This document shows, one piece after another, positions 26,472 to 34,509 of a stretch of DNA of 48,074 nucleotides. Under the pieces are notes generated by a model that was not told where the DNA came from, made no database searches, and worked only from the letters and a program-made list of their open reading frames with translations. This DNA comes from Marinibaculum pumilum (GTDB lineage Bacteria; Pseudomonadota; Alphaproteobacteria; Ferrovibrionales; Ferrovibrionaceae): NCBI RefSeq assembly GCF_042646425.1, contig NZ_JBHRTR010000017.1:1-48074 (forward strand), written 5' to 3'. Position 1 is the stretch's first letter. Each line of letters begins with the position of its first letter. The translations under genes were made by a program, and so were the position numbers.

Positions 26472-26509
26472 ATGTTTCACGGAGAAAATACTCGTGAAAC
26501 ATTATTTTT
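26472..26509 (+). terminator. Rho-independent terminator after the MDR gene
   Basis: A perfect 10-bp stem (ATGTTTCACG at 26472-26481, CGTGAAACAT at 26493-26502) with an 11-base loop is followed by TATTTTTG. It lies 9 bases after the MDR stop, in an AT-rich patch unlike its surroundings, and it separates the gene from the PRC-barrel gene. Confidence 0.75.
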
Positions 26510-26558
26510 GAACCACAAGAACAAGCGCAGCGGACCGGCTGGCTTTTAGATAGTTTTT

Positions 26559-26583
26559 GGAACAATCCCCTCCCCCTCTTGTT
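26559..26583 (+). promoter_or_regulatory. Candidate EcfG-type general stress promoter
   Basis: GGAAC at 26559-26563, a 16-base spacer, then TGTT at 26580-26583. The EcfG consensus of alphaproteobacteria is GGAAC-N16/17-CGTT, so one base of the -10 half differs. It lies 44 bases before the ATG of the secreted repeat/PRC-barrel protein, the normal distance for a promoter. Confidence 0.5.
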
Positions 26584-26626
26584 GGCAGGACATCGTCCAA
26601 GCCAATCAACACAGAGAGGGGAGAGG

Positions 26627-28027
26627 ATGATGAGGACCCGCACCACCGTTATGGCCATGCTTGCCGCGACGGCGCTGACCGTGCCCGGCCTGGCTGCCGC
26701 GCAGCAGAACGACACCACGCAGGGTCGCGACATGTCCGGCATGTCGGAGATCTCCTGCAGCGAAGCCACGTCCTGGATGAAGCGCGCGGTCGCGCAGAGC
26801 GAGGGGCTGACGGCCGCGGAGCGCCGGCAGGCGCGCCAGAGCCTGAAGGCCGCCCGCGACACCGACAGCCGCCGCGAATGCATGCAGCATGTCCGCGCGG
26901 CGCATGACGTCTTTGCCGAGGTCGAGGCGGCACTGATCCTGTTCGACACCGACGGCAAGGCATTCGCCCGGACCCGCGACAGCGGCCGGACCGTGACCGC
27001 GGCCGCCGGCGGCGGGCAGATCGTGGTGAAGCAGCCGGAGCCGCAGGTTTCCGTCGAGACGCCGGATCCGCAGGTGACGGTGGACCAGAAGCGCCCACAG
27101 GTGACAGTGCGCCAGCCGAAGCCGGAAGTGGTGGTCCGCCAGCAGAAGCCGACCATCAACGTCCAGCAGCCGGCGCCGATCGTCACCGTGCAGCAGGCGC
27201 AGCCCGACGTCACGGTCAACATCCCCAAGCCGGTCGTCGAGATCGAGATGCCGGAGCCGGATGTCGACGTGGCCTCCGTCGAGCCGCAGGTGCGTGTTCG
27301 CCAGCCGAAGCCGACGATCCGCTTCGTCCGTCCCGAGCCGGAGGTGGTCGTGCAGGAATCCGAGGCCCAGGTCGAGGTCGATGCGGCGCGGCCGCAGGTC
27401 AAGGTTTCCGAGGCGTCCAATGTCGGCGCCGACGTCACCGTCGACCAGGCGAAGCCCGAGGTTCGCTTCGAATCGGGTGGCGACCCGAATGTCGATGTCG
27501 AGCAGGGCGAGGCCAAGGTGCGCGTGACCGGCGCGGACGAGGCCGATGTCCAGGTGCAGCAGGAGAAGGCCGAGGTCCGGATCCAGAAGACCGCGGACAG
27601 CGACCGCAACATGCAGCGGCAGCAGCAGTCGGCCGATGCCGGCGAGCGCGACCGGCAGCAGGCCGAGATGCGCACCGAGCGCGAGCGCGTCATCCTGGTG
27701 ATGCAGCAGCATCCGATGTACGGCGCGCGGGTCGACGAGATCGTGGGCGACGACGTCTACAGCGCCGAGGGCGAGGATGTCGGCGATGTCGAACGGATGG
27801 CGATCTCCGGCGACCGCATCTACGCGATCGTCGGCGTGGGCGGCATCCTGGGCCTGGGCGACCGCGAGGTGGCCCTGCCGATCAACCGGCTGGCCTTTGC
27901 CGACGACCGGGTAACCCTGCCGCGGCTGACCGAGCAGGACCTGGAATCGATGCCCGACATCGACATGGAGCGCTATCGGGAAATCCCGATGCAGCGCACC
28001 CTGCGCCAGGCCTACGAAGCCCGCTGA
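26627..28027 (+). CDS. Secreted nonapeptide-repeat protein with C-terminal PRC-barrel
   Basis: A 466-residue exported protein. The signal peptide ends near AAA at residues 23-25. Residues 26-125 are helical with two cysteines (Cys44, Cys85). Residues 132-320 hold about 20 repeats with consensus V-x-V-x-Q-x-x-P-x, nine residues each, with occasional 10- or 12-residue units, for example VTVRQPKPE and INVQQPAPI. A Gln/Arg-rich linker leads to a PRC-barrel domain (about 365-430: ARVDEIVGDDVYS to EVALPINRLAF). Strong purine-rich ribosome site AGAGGGGAGAGG. The alternating Val pattern suggests stacked short strands; it may be an envelope scaffold or stress protein. Function unknown. Confidence 0.85.
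   Translation: MMRTRTTVMAMLAATALTVPGLAAAQQNDTTQGRDMSGMSEISCSEATSWMKRAVAQSEGLTAAERRQARQSLKAARDTDSRRECMQHVRAAHDVFAEVEAALILFDTDGKAFARTRDSGRTVTAAAGGGQIVVKQPEPQVSVETPDPQVTVDQKRPQVTVRQPKPEVVVRQQKPTINVQQPAPIVTVQQAQPDVTVNIPKPVVEIEMPEPDVDVASVEPQVRVRQPKPTIRFVRPEPEVVVQESEAQVEVDAARPQVKVSEASNVGADVTVDQAKPEVRFESGGDPNVDVEQGEAKVRVTGADEADVQVQQEKAEVRIQKTADSDRNMQRQQQSADAGERDRQQAEMRTERERVILVMQQHPMYGARVDEIVGDDVYSAEGEDVGDVERMAISGDRIYAIVGVGGILGLGDREVALPINRLAFADDRVTLPRLTEQDLESMPDIDMERYREIPMQRTLRQAYEAR
27020..27586 (+). repeat. In-frame tandem repeats of 27 bases (nine codons)
   Basis: The coding stretch for residues 132-320 consists of about 20 diverged 27-base units. They are similar at protein level (V-x-V core, Gln, Pro) but not identical in DNA, so the repeat is old and held by selection on the protein rather than freshly duplicated. 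Confidence 0.75.
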
Positions 28028-28141
28028 TGTGGGAGGCCCGCTGACCGGGGCGGATCCCCACCTGCCCCGGCAGCGGGGCGCCGGTTGACCCGCCCAGCAT
28101 CGACCCTCCCGGGTTGATCCGGCGCCCGGCGCACAACGGAG

Positions 28142-28173
28142 AGGGCCGTCGCAGCCTCCGCTGCGGCGGCCCT
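28142..28173. terminator. Bidirectional hairpin terminator between convergent genes
   Basis: A 14-bp stem with one mismatch (28142-28155 and 28160-28173) and the 4-base loop CTCC, lying between the convergent PRC-barrel and diiron-protein genes. A short T-rich tail (TTTCT, overlapping the arm end) follows on the plus strand. Confidence 0.65.
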
Positions 28174-28196
28174 TTCTGCCTCTGCAGGCGGGCGGG

Positions 28197-29285
28197 CTAT
28201 TCCGCCGCGCTTGCCCCCAGACCCTTTCCGGTCTCCCGCGCCACGAACGCCTGCGCATCCAGGTCCTCGGCCACCTTCGCGTCGGCGGCCAGCAGTTCCT
28301 CCGCATCGAAATCGGCATAGTCCAGCACGCCCATATCGGCATAGGCGTTGCGCACCTTTTCCCCCCAGAGACCGATATCCTTCACCGTCGGCACGATCCG
28401 GGTGAACAGGCGGGCGCGGAACTGCTGCATCACCTCGCTGCCGCGGAACATGTCCAGCAGGGTCTCCTGGTCCATGCCCAGATTCTCGAACACCTCCCGC
28501 TGGCTGAAGCGGTCGCGCATGTGGTAGCAGGCCTCGACCACGAACTCCTCGCGCTCCGCCCGCTCCGCCTCGGTCAGCTGCGGGTAGTAGTCGCGCAGCG
28601 CCAGGCGGCCGAAGGCCACGTGGCGTGCCTCGTCCTGCATCACATAGGCATGCACCGCCTGCACCAGCGGATCGCCGGACACGTCGCGGTTGCGCTGGAA
28701 GGCCGCCAGCGCCAGCCCCTCGATCAGGATCTGCATGGTCAGGTAGGTCATGTCCCAGCGGCTGTCCGACAGCCCCTGCTCCAGCAGGGTGCGCAGCCCG
28801 CTGGTGATCGGGTAGGCCAATCCGACCTTGTCGTGCAGCAGGCGGGAGAAGGCCTCCACATGCCGCGCCTCGTCCATTACCTGGGTGGCGGCATAGAACT
28901 TCGAATCCGCATCCGGCACCGTCATCACGATCTTCGACGTCGCGATCAGCGCCCCCTGCTCGCCATGCAGGAACTGGGAGATCGTGTGCGCCTGCAGGTG
29001 CCGGCGCAGCTCGGCGCGCTCCTTGCCGCTCATCTTCTCCCAGATCGGCGTGCCGTAGATCGGGATCTGCTGGTCGGGGAGCGCCATCGGGTTCTCCCAG
29101 TCGACCTCGTGGCTCCAGTCGAGCCGCTCCGCGGCGTCCCATTGCTGCTTCTTGCCCTTGTCGTAGAGCCCCAGCAGCGCCGCGCGTCCCTCGTCATATT
29201 CCCAGGTGAACTGGACCTCCGACCTGCCGTCGAAGGTCCAGCCGGTCTCCGCGACCGGAATGGCGTAGTGCTGCGCGGTACTCAT
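28197..29285 (-). CDS. Diiron ferritin-like protein (oxygenase or N-oxygenase-like)
   Basis: A 362-residue protein with a complete diiron ligand set in a four-helix arrangement: Glu109 (HGEQGAL), Glu139 and His142 (MDEARHVEAF), Glu189 (LIEGLALAAF), Glu219 and His222 (QDEARHVAFG). This is the E/ExxH/E/ExxH pattern of ferritin-like, ribonucleotide reductase R2-like and AurF-like proteins. Length and the double DEARH motif favour an oxygenase/oxidase rather than storage ferritin. The start MSTAQHYAIP at 29285 is chosen over one 18 codons upstream. A nitroreductase gene lies 153 bases upstream on the same strand. Confidence 0.8.
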   Translation of the reverse strand: MSTAQHYAIPVAETGWTFDGRSEVQFTWEYDEGRAALLGLYDKGKKQQWDAAERLDWSHEVDWENPMALPDQQIPIYGTPIWEKMSGKERAELRRHLQAHTISQFLHGEQGALIATSKIVMTVPDADSKFYAATQVMDEARHVEAFSRLLHDKVGLAYPITSGLRTLLEQGLSDSRWDMTYLTMQILIEGLALAAFQRNRDVSGDPLVQAVHAYVMQDEARHVAFGRLALRDYYPQLTEAERAEREEFVVEACYHMRDRFSQREVFENLGMDQETLLDMFRGSEVMQQFRARLFTRIVPTVKDIGLWGEKVRNAYADMGVLDYADFDAEELLAADAKVAEDLDAQAFVARETGKGLGASAAE

Positions 29286-29438
29286 CGCCCGTTCTCTCCC
29301 ATTGCCCGACACCTGTAGCGTCCCGATCCCGCCGTCCACCTTGTCCCGGCGGTTCCCGGCCTGGTTGTGGCGCCAAGCTGACGGATTGGGCGCCGATCGT
29401 CAATTTGTATCGGGACCGGCAACCCGGCGACCGGATGG

Positions 29439-30110
29439 TCAGAAGCCGCGCATCTGCACGAACTCCTCCACCGGGGCGCGGTCGGTGCGCAGGGTGTTGA
29501 TCGGATGGTTCTCGTCCATCCGGCCCAGCCCCATGCCGCAGAACAGCATCAGCTCCGGCGGAATATCCAGGAAGCTGCCGATCGTCTGCGGCCAGCGCGC
29601 CCAGGCCTCCTGCGGGCAGGTGTGCAGGCCATGCTCGCGGGCCAGCAGCATGATCGACTGCAGGAACATGCCCAGGTCCGCCCACTGACCCTGCTGCATC
29701 TCGCGGTCGATGGCGAAGAACAGGGCCACCGGGGCGCCGAAGAAGTCGAAGTTCTTCGCCAGCTGCATCAGGCGGGCCGGCTTGTTCTCCCGCGGGATGC
29801 CGATGGTGGCGTAGAGGTCCTCGCCGCACTTGAAGCGCCGGCTGCGATAGGGCTCCTTCAGGCCGGGCGGATAGACATGGTATTCCGGCTCCTCCCCTTG
29901 CGGGTTCGCGGCCATCTTTCGCTGGATCTCCGCCCGGAACGCCTGCAGCGGCTCTCCCGCCAGGACCCAGACCCACCAGGGCTGCAGGTTGCCGCCGGAC
30001 GGCGCCTGCTTCGCGCCGTCGAGAATCGCGCGGACGGTCTCCGCCGGGACCGGGTCGGGCAGGAAGGCGCGGCAGGTGATGCGCGATTGCAGGGCGTCGC
30101 TGACCTTCAT
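29439..30110 (-). CDS. Nitroreductase family protein
   Basis: A 223-residue FMN oxidoreductase. The FMN-binding motif is SRITCRAFLPDPVP near the N-terminus, with KQAPSGGNLQPW typical of the family. AREHGLHTCPQEAW and the C-terminal GMGLGRMDENHPIN follow. Such enzymes reduce nitro groups, quinones or enones with NAD(P)H. The ATG at 30110 follows AGGAGTTTCC. It is divergent from the pel-like operon and may be co-transcribed with the diiron protein. Confidence 0.92.
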   Translation of the reverse strand: MKVSDALQSRITCRAFLPDPVPAETVRAILDGAKQAPSGGNLQPWWVWVLAGEPLQAFRAEIQRKMAANPQGEEPEYHVYPPGLKEPYRSRRFKCGEDLYATIGIPRENKPARLMQLAKNFDFFGAPVALFFAIDREMQQGQWADLGMFLQSIMLLAREHGLHTCPQEAWARWPQTIGSFLDIPPELMLFCGMGLGRMDENHPINTLRTDRAPVEEFVQMRGF

Positions 30111-30333
30111 GGAAACTCCTGTCGTTCGGGCCGCCCGGCGGTTCCGGGGGCATGGGCAGGGGGAGGGGCCGGCGCGTGAAAGCGCGCCTGCGATGGCGCC
30201 AAAGCATGGCGAGGCCGCCGCTGCGGTCAATGCTGCCAGATTGTCCGTTCGGTCAAGGGCGGCGGACCGGCCCGAATCCTGTCGCCAGCCATGTTATAGT
30301 TGGCGGGACGGCAGCGGCCGTTCTTCGGAGGGT

Positions 30334-30355
30334 CGGGCCCAGCCTGCTGGGCCCG
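30334..30355 (+). promoter_or_regulatory. Hairpin in the leader of the pel-like operon
   Basis: A perfect 9-bp GC stem (CGGGCCCAG / CTGGGCCCG) with loop CCTG ends 15 bases before the ATG of the epimerase. There is no T-run, so it may control translation or message stability rather than end transcription. TATAGT at 30295-30300 could be a -10 box, but no good -35 box is seen. The rest of the 260-base space between the divergent genes shows no coding. Confidence 0.45.
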
Positions 30356-30370
30356 GGATATGGGCCAGAG

Positions 30371-31330
30371 ATGCGTATTCTTGTGACCGGGGGCTGTGGT
30401 TTCATCGGCTCCCACCTGATCTCCCGCCTGGTGGCGGAGGGTCACGAAGCCGTGGTGGTGGACGATCTCTCCACCGGGAGCACGGACAATCTGCCGCCGC
30501 ATGGCGCCCACCTGCTGCAGGGCGACATCCGCGACCGCAGCCTGATGGATCATGCGGTGGCGGGCGTGGACGGCATCGTCCACCTGGCCGCCATCGCCTC
30601 GGTCGAGCGCTGCACCCGCGACTGGCAGGACAGCCACAGCATCAATATCGGCGCCTTCGTCGGCCTGCTGGAATGCGTGGCGAAGTCCGACCATCCAAAG
30701 ATCCCCGTGGTCTACGCCTCCTCCGCCGCGGTCTATGGCGATTGCGACCGCCTGCCCCTGGGCGAGACGGAGCATGTGATGCCGATCTCGGCCTATGGCG
30801 CAGACAAGCTGGCCTGCGAGCAGCATGCCCGGGTGGCCGCCCGCATTTTCGGCCTGCACACCGTCGGCCTGCGTTTTTTCAACGTCTTCGGGCCGCGCCA
30901 GGACCCCACTTCGCCCTATTCCGGCGTGATCTCGATCTTCGCCCGCCGCTGCCTGGCCGGCCAACCGATGCGGATCTTCGGCGATGGCGGCCAGAGCCGC
31001 GACTTCATCCATGTCAGCGACATCGTCGCAGCGCTCTGCGCCGCGCTGGAGAAGGCCGGCCCGGAACCGCAGGTCTTCAATGTCTGCACCGGCGGGGCGA
31101 CAACGGTGCGCGAACTGGCCGAGCAGGTCGCCGCCGCCGCCGGCCAGGTGCCGCGGATCGAGACCGGTCCGGAACGGCCCGGCGATATCCGTCACTCGAT
31201 CGGCGACCCCTCCCGGCTGAACCGGGTGCTGGAGGTCACAGCGCGGACCCCCCTGGACGAGGGCCTGAAGACGGTGACCGACTGGCTGGCGGCGGAATTC
31301 GCCGCCGCCGGGGCGGAGGACCAGCTGTGA
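30371..31330 (+). CDS. UDP-sugar C4-epimerase, PelX-like
   Basis: A 319-residue extended SDR. The NAD motif is TGGCGFIGS (6-14), with VVDDLSTG for the ribose; the catalytic serine is in YASSAAVYG and the YxxxK pair is Tyr142/Lys146. The sequence is of the GalE/Gne type. In pseudomonads a PelX epimerase linked to pel converts UDP-GlcNAc to UDP-GalNAc, the precursor of Pel. First gene of the operon: its stop overlaps the hydrolase start as GTGA, which argues strongly for this role. Substrate preference is inferred from position. Confidence 0.85.
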   Translation: MRILVTGGCGFIGSHLISRLVAEGHEAVVVDDLSTGSTDNLPPHGAHLLQGDIRDRSLMDHAVAGVDGIVHLAAIASVERCTRDWQDSHSINIGAFVGLLECVAKSDHPKIPVVYASSAAVYGDCDRLPLGETEHVMPISAYGADKLACEQHARVAARIFGLHTVGLRFFNVFGPRQDPTSPYSGVISIFARRCLAGQPMRIFGDGGQSRDFIHVSDIVAALCAALEKAGPEPQVFNVCTGGATTVRELAEQVAAAAGQVPRIETGPERPGDIRHSIGDPSRLNRVLEVTARTPLDEGLKTVTDWLAAEFAAAGAEDQL

Positions 31331-32199
31331 GCGCCCGGCAACGCCTCGCCGCCCTGCTGTCGCTGCTCGGCCTGCTGCCGATGATCTCGCCGGCCGCCGC
31401 TCAGCAATCCGACCCGCTGCGCCCCGATCCGCTGCACTGGGCGGTCTACTATTCCGACCAGCTGCCCGCCGCCGCCTTCGCAGACTACGACCTGGTGGTC
31501 TTCGACGGCCGCCACCATCCCGACCTGCGGTCGCTGCAGGATCGCGGGGTCCGGCTGTTCGGCTATATCAATGTCGGCGAGGTCGCCAACTACGAGCCGC
31601 ATTACGGCCTGGTGCAGAAGATGGGCCTTCTGGGTCTGCAGAACCCCAGCTGGCCGGACAGCCGGATGGTCGACCTGCGCGATCCCCGCTGGACGGAGAT
31701 GGTGCTGAACAGGCTGATCCCGGAGGTCCTGCGCGAAGGCTTCGACGGCATCTTCCTCGATACCCTGGACAATGCCGGCTACCTGGAACGCGAGGATCCG
31801 AAAGCCTATGCCGGCATGACGGAGGCGGGCCGCCGGCTGGTGCGCGCGATCCGGCGCCACTATCCGGACCTGCCGGTGATCCTGAACCGGGGCTACGACC
31901 TGCTGCCCGACGTGGCGGATGCGGTGGACTATGTGCTCGGAGAGTCGGTGCGCACCGACTACGACTTCGAGACGAAGGAATATGGCTGGGTGCCGGAGGA
32001 TCTGTACCAGGAGCAGGTCCGCATCCTCGACGGCGCGCGCAGGGCGAATCCTGCGCTGCACATCCTGACCCTGGACTACTGGTACCCGGAGCAGACCGAC
32101 ACCATCGCCAGGATCTACGAGATCGAGCGCGGCAACGGCTTCTCGCCCTATGTCGCCACGGTCGAGCTGGACCGGCTGGTCCCGGAACCGAAGCCGTGA
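31327..32199 (+). CDS. pelA: PelA hydrolase domain as a stand-alone protein (GH114-like)
   Basis: A 290-residue periplasmic protein with a signal peptide (cleavage near SPAAA, residues 21-25). The mature part is a TIM barrel like the N-terminal domain of Pseudomonas PelA, an endo-alpha-1,4-N-acetylgalactosaminidase. Family stretches are LFGYINVGEVANYEP, GFDGIFLDTLDN and YVLGESVRTDYDF (acidic Glu206). In Pseudomonas this domain is fused to the deacetylase; here it ends with a stop that overlaps the next start (GTGA). It would trim or release Pel chains during export. Confidence 0.87.
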   Translation: MSARQRLAALLSLLGLLPMISPAAAQQSDPLRPDPLHWAVYYSDQLPAAAFADYDLVVFDGRHHPDLRSLQDRGVRLFGYINVGEVANYEPHYGLVQKMGLLGLQNPSWPDSRMVDLRDPRWTEMVLNRLIPEVLREGFDGIFLDTLDNAGYLEREDPKAYAGMTEAGRRLVRAIRRHYPDLPVILNRGYDLLPDVADAVDYVLGESVRTDYDFETKEYGWVPEDLYQEQVRILDGARRANPALHILTLDYWYPEQTDTIARIYEIERGNGFSPYVATVELDRLVPEPKP

Positions 32200-34496
32200 G
32201 GCAGGCGATCCGACCGGCCCTGTCCTGGCTGCTGGCCCTGCTTCTGCTGCCTGCCTGGGGCCTCACCGCCCACGCACAGAGCCAGGCCCGGCCGGAAGAG
32301 CATGTGGTGAAGCGGACGATCCTGGCGCTCTACGACCGCCAGTCGGAGGAGACGATCCGCCTGTCACGGGTCGGCTCCTATGCCACCATGCCGCTGCACC
32401 AGCTGGGGCTGAAGGTCGTCTACCACAACATCCGCGACCCGCTGCCGACGCCGGAGACGATCCCCGGCCTGCGCGGGGTGGTGACCTGGTTCGGCGGCGA
32501 GGTTCCCGAGCCGCTGGCCTATCTGCGCTGGGCCACCGCGCTCCTTGAACAGGGTATTCCCTTTGCGGTGCTGGGCGATACCGGCACCACAGGCGCACCG
32601 GTGGAGCAGCAGGACCGCTTCCTGCGCCATCTGGGACTGGAGGCGACAGGCGATTTCCGGCTGCTGACCTACGACATGGCTTTGTCGCAGGGCGAGGCCG
32701 GGATGATCGGCTACGAGCGCGCGCCGATGCGGCCCTATCCCTCGTATACCGTGTTCCGGCAGGGCGATGCCGGCGCGACCCTGTACCTTGCCGCCAAGGG
32801 GGGCGAGGGCGCCGACCATCCGCTGGTCATCATCGGCGAGAATGGCGGCTTTGCCGGCGCCGGCTACGAGTATTATTTCGATCCGGAGATCGTGCGCGGC
32901 CGCTGGATCATAGACCCCTTCGCCTTCTTTTCCCGGATCTTCAGGGTCGACGGGCTGCCGCGCCCGGATGCCACGACCCTGGCAGGGCGGCGGATCTATT
33001 TCAGCCATGTGGACGGCGACGGCTGGCGCAACATCTCCCGCGTGCCCGGCTTCCGGGACCGGGAATCCGGCGCCACCTGGGCCCTGTTCAAGAAGGCATG
33101 GGAGCCCTATCCCGACCTGCCTGTGACCGTCGCACCGATCGCGGCCGAACTCGACACGAAATACTTCGCCTCGGCGGACGACCTGGAATTGGCGCGGGAG
33201 CTCTTCGCCCTGCCCCATATCGAGGCGGCCACGCATACCTACTCCCACCCGTTCGTCTGGCGCTTCTTCCGCCACTACAACGCCCAGAAGGAGCAGGAAC
33301 TGGAGGTCAAGGCCGGCCGCGCGCCCAGCACCGAGGGCAATCGCTGGGACCGGATGATGGCGAGCTTCAACCTGACCCCGCAGGACCGCTACCTGATCTC
33401 CGAAGGCACGGCGGCGGACGAGCATCCGGTGATGCGTGCCTTCGCCAATGTGCCCTGGTCGCTGGAGAACGAGATTGCCGGCTCCGCCCGCCAGATCGAG
33501 GAGGTGCTGCCCGCAGGCAAGAAGGTCGCGCTGGTGCAATGGTCCGGCGATACCTCGCCCTTTCCGAAGGCGGTGCGGGAGACCCGGGCGGCGGGCATGA
33601 CCAACATGAACGGCGGCGACCCGCGCTTCGACCCGGAATATCCGTCGGTCCTGTTCGTCTCGGGCCTCGCCTTCACCGGCAACGGCATCGTCCAGCCCTA
33701 TGCCCAGGCCAGCAACGAGAACACCTATACCAACCTTTGGAGCGAGCGCTATTACGGCCTGCGCTACCTGGCCGCGACCCTGCGCAACACCGAGCGGCCC
33801 CGGCGGCTGAAGCCCTTCAACCTCTACTACCACAACTATTCCGGCGAATTCCCGGAGAGCCTGGAAGCCGTGGTCAGCATCCTGGACCTGGCGCGGCGGT
33901 CGGAGATCGCACCGATCGAGGCCAGCCGCTATGCCGCCATCGTCGACGGCTTCCAGAGCACCCGCATCGTCGCCATCGGCGGCCAGGACGGCGGATCCGT
34001 CTGGCGGATCGAGAACCGCGGCGCCCTGAACACGATCCGCTTCGACGATGCGGCCTTCCAGGCCGTGGACTTCGGCCGCTCTGCAGGCGTGATCGGCCAG
34101 CGGCACTACCAGGGATCGCTCTACGTGGCGCTGGATCCCGTCGCGAAGGCGCCGGTCGTCGCCCTGGCCGCGATCGACCGGACGGACATCCCGCCGGCGG
34201 CCGACCGCCCCTACCTGATCGAGGCGCGCTGGCCGCTGCGGGCGCTGCAGCCCGGCGCCGCCGGCGCGGTCACGGCAGAGGCACGCGGCTATGGCACGGG
34301 CGCCTTCACCTGGCGGGTCGAGCCCGGCCGAAGCTATGCGATCCACGTCCTGGCCGGCGAAGACGAGGTCTGGCGCGGGCGGGCGACCGCCGATGCGGCC
34401 GGCCGCCTGGCCTTCACGGTCGATGCGGACGGGCTGAGATGGCTGCGGCTTGAACTCAGCCCGGAGGCTGCCGGCACGTCCGACAGCGCCTCCTGA
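32196..34496 (+). CDS. pelA: PelA deacetylase region as a stand-alone protein
   Basis: A 766-residue exported protein with its own signal peptide (WLLALLLLPAWGLTAHA, residues 11-27). Residues about 40-250 form a Rossmann-like domain. The polysaccharide deacetylase site follows: Asp273 and Asp275 in HVDGDGWRN, and His347 and His351 in THTYSHPF. This DxD/HxxxH set matches the spacing of D528/D530 and H600/H604 in Pseudomonas PelA. The C-terminal 150 residues are beta-rich. It should partly deacetylate Pel in the periplasm. GTG start overlaps the hydrolase stop. A separate signal peptide shows this is a true split, not a frameshift. Confidence 0.88.
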   Translation: MRQAIRPALSWLLALLLLPAWGLTAHAQSQARPEEHVVKRTILALYDRQSEETIRLSRVGSYATMPLHQLGLKVVYHNIRDPLPTPETIPGLRGVVTWFGGEVPEPLAYLRWATALLEQGIPFAVLGDTGTTGAPVEQQDRFLRHLGLEATGDFRLLTYDMALSQGEAGMIGYERAPMRPYPSYTVFRQGDAGATLYLAAKGGEGADHPLVIIGENGGFAGAGYEYYFDPEIVRGRWIIDPFAFFSRIFRVDGLPRPDATTLAGRRIYFSHVDGDGWRNISRVPGFRDRESGATWALFKKAWEPYPDLPVTVAPIAAELDTKYFASADDLELARELFALPHIEAATHTYSHPFVWRFFRHYNAQKEQELEVKAGRAPSTEGNRWDRMMASFNLTPQDRYLISEGTAADEHPVMRAFANVPWSLENEIAGSARQIEEVLPAGKKVALVQWSGDTSPFPKAVRETRAAGMTNMNGGDPRFDPEYPSVLFVSGLAFTGNGIVQPYAQASNENTYTNLWSERYYGLRYLAATLRNTERPRRLKPFNLYYHNYSGEFPESLEAVVSILDLARRSEIAPIEASRYAAIVDGFQSTRIVAIGGQDGGSVWRIENRGALNTIRFDDAAFQAVDFGRSAGVIGQRHYQGSLYVALDPVAKAPVVALAAIDRTDIPPAADRPYLIEARWPLRALQPGAAGAVTAEARGYGTGAFTWRVEPGRSYAIHVLAGEDEVWRGRATADAAGRLAFTVDADGLRWLRLELSPEAAGTSDSAS

Positions 34497-34509
34497 ACCG
34501 GGGGCCGGC

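Noticed and set aside
27020..27586. Regular repeats that could suggest a CRISPR array
   Set aside because: The repeats are in frame, 27 bases, diverged, without spacers, and encode a nonapeptide pattern in an exported protein.
30295..30300. A sigma-70 promoter for the pel-like operon at TATAGT
   Set aside because: No acceptable -35 box at 16-18 bases upstream (CCGAAT); kept only as a remark with the leader hairpin.
32196..34496. A frameshift breaking one pelA into two genes
   Set aside because: The second gene has its own signal peptide and a start that overlaps the previous stop by GTGA, which fits a genuine split.
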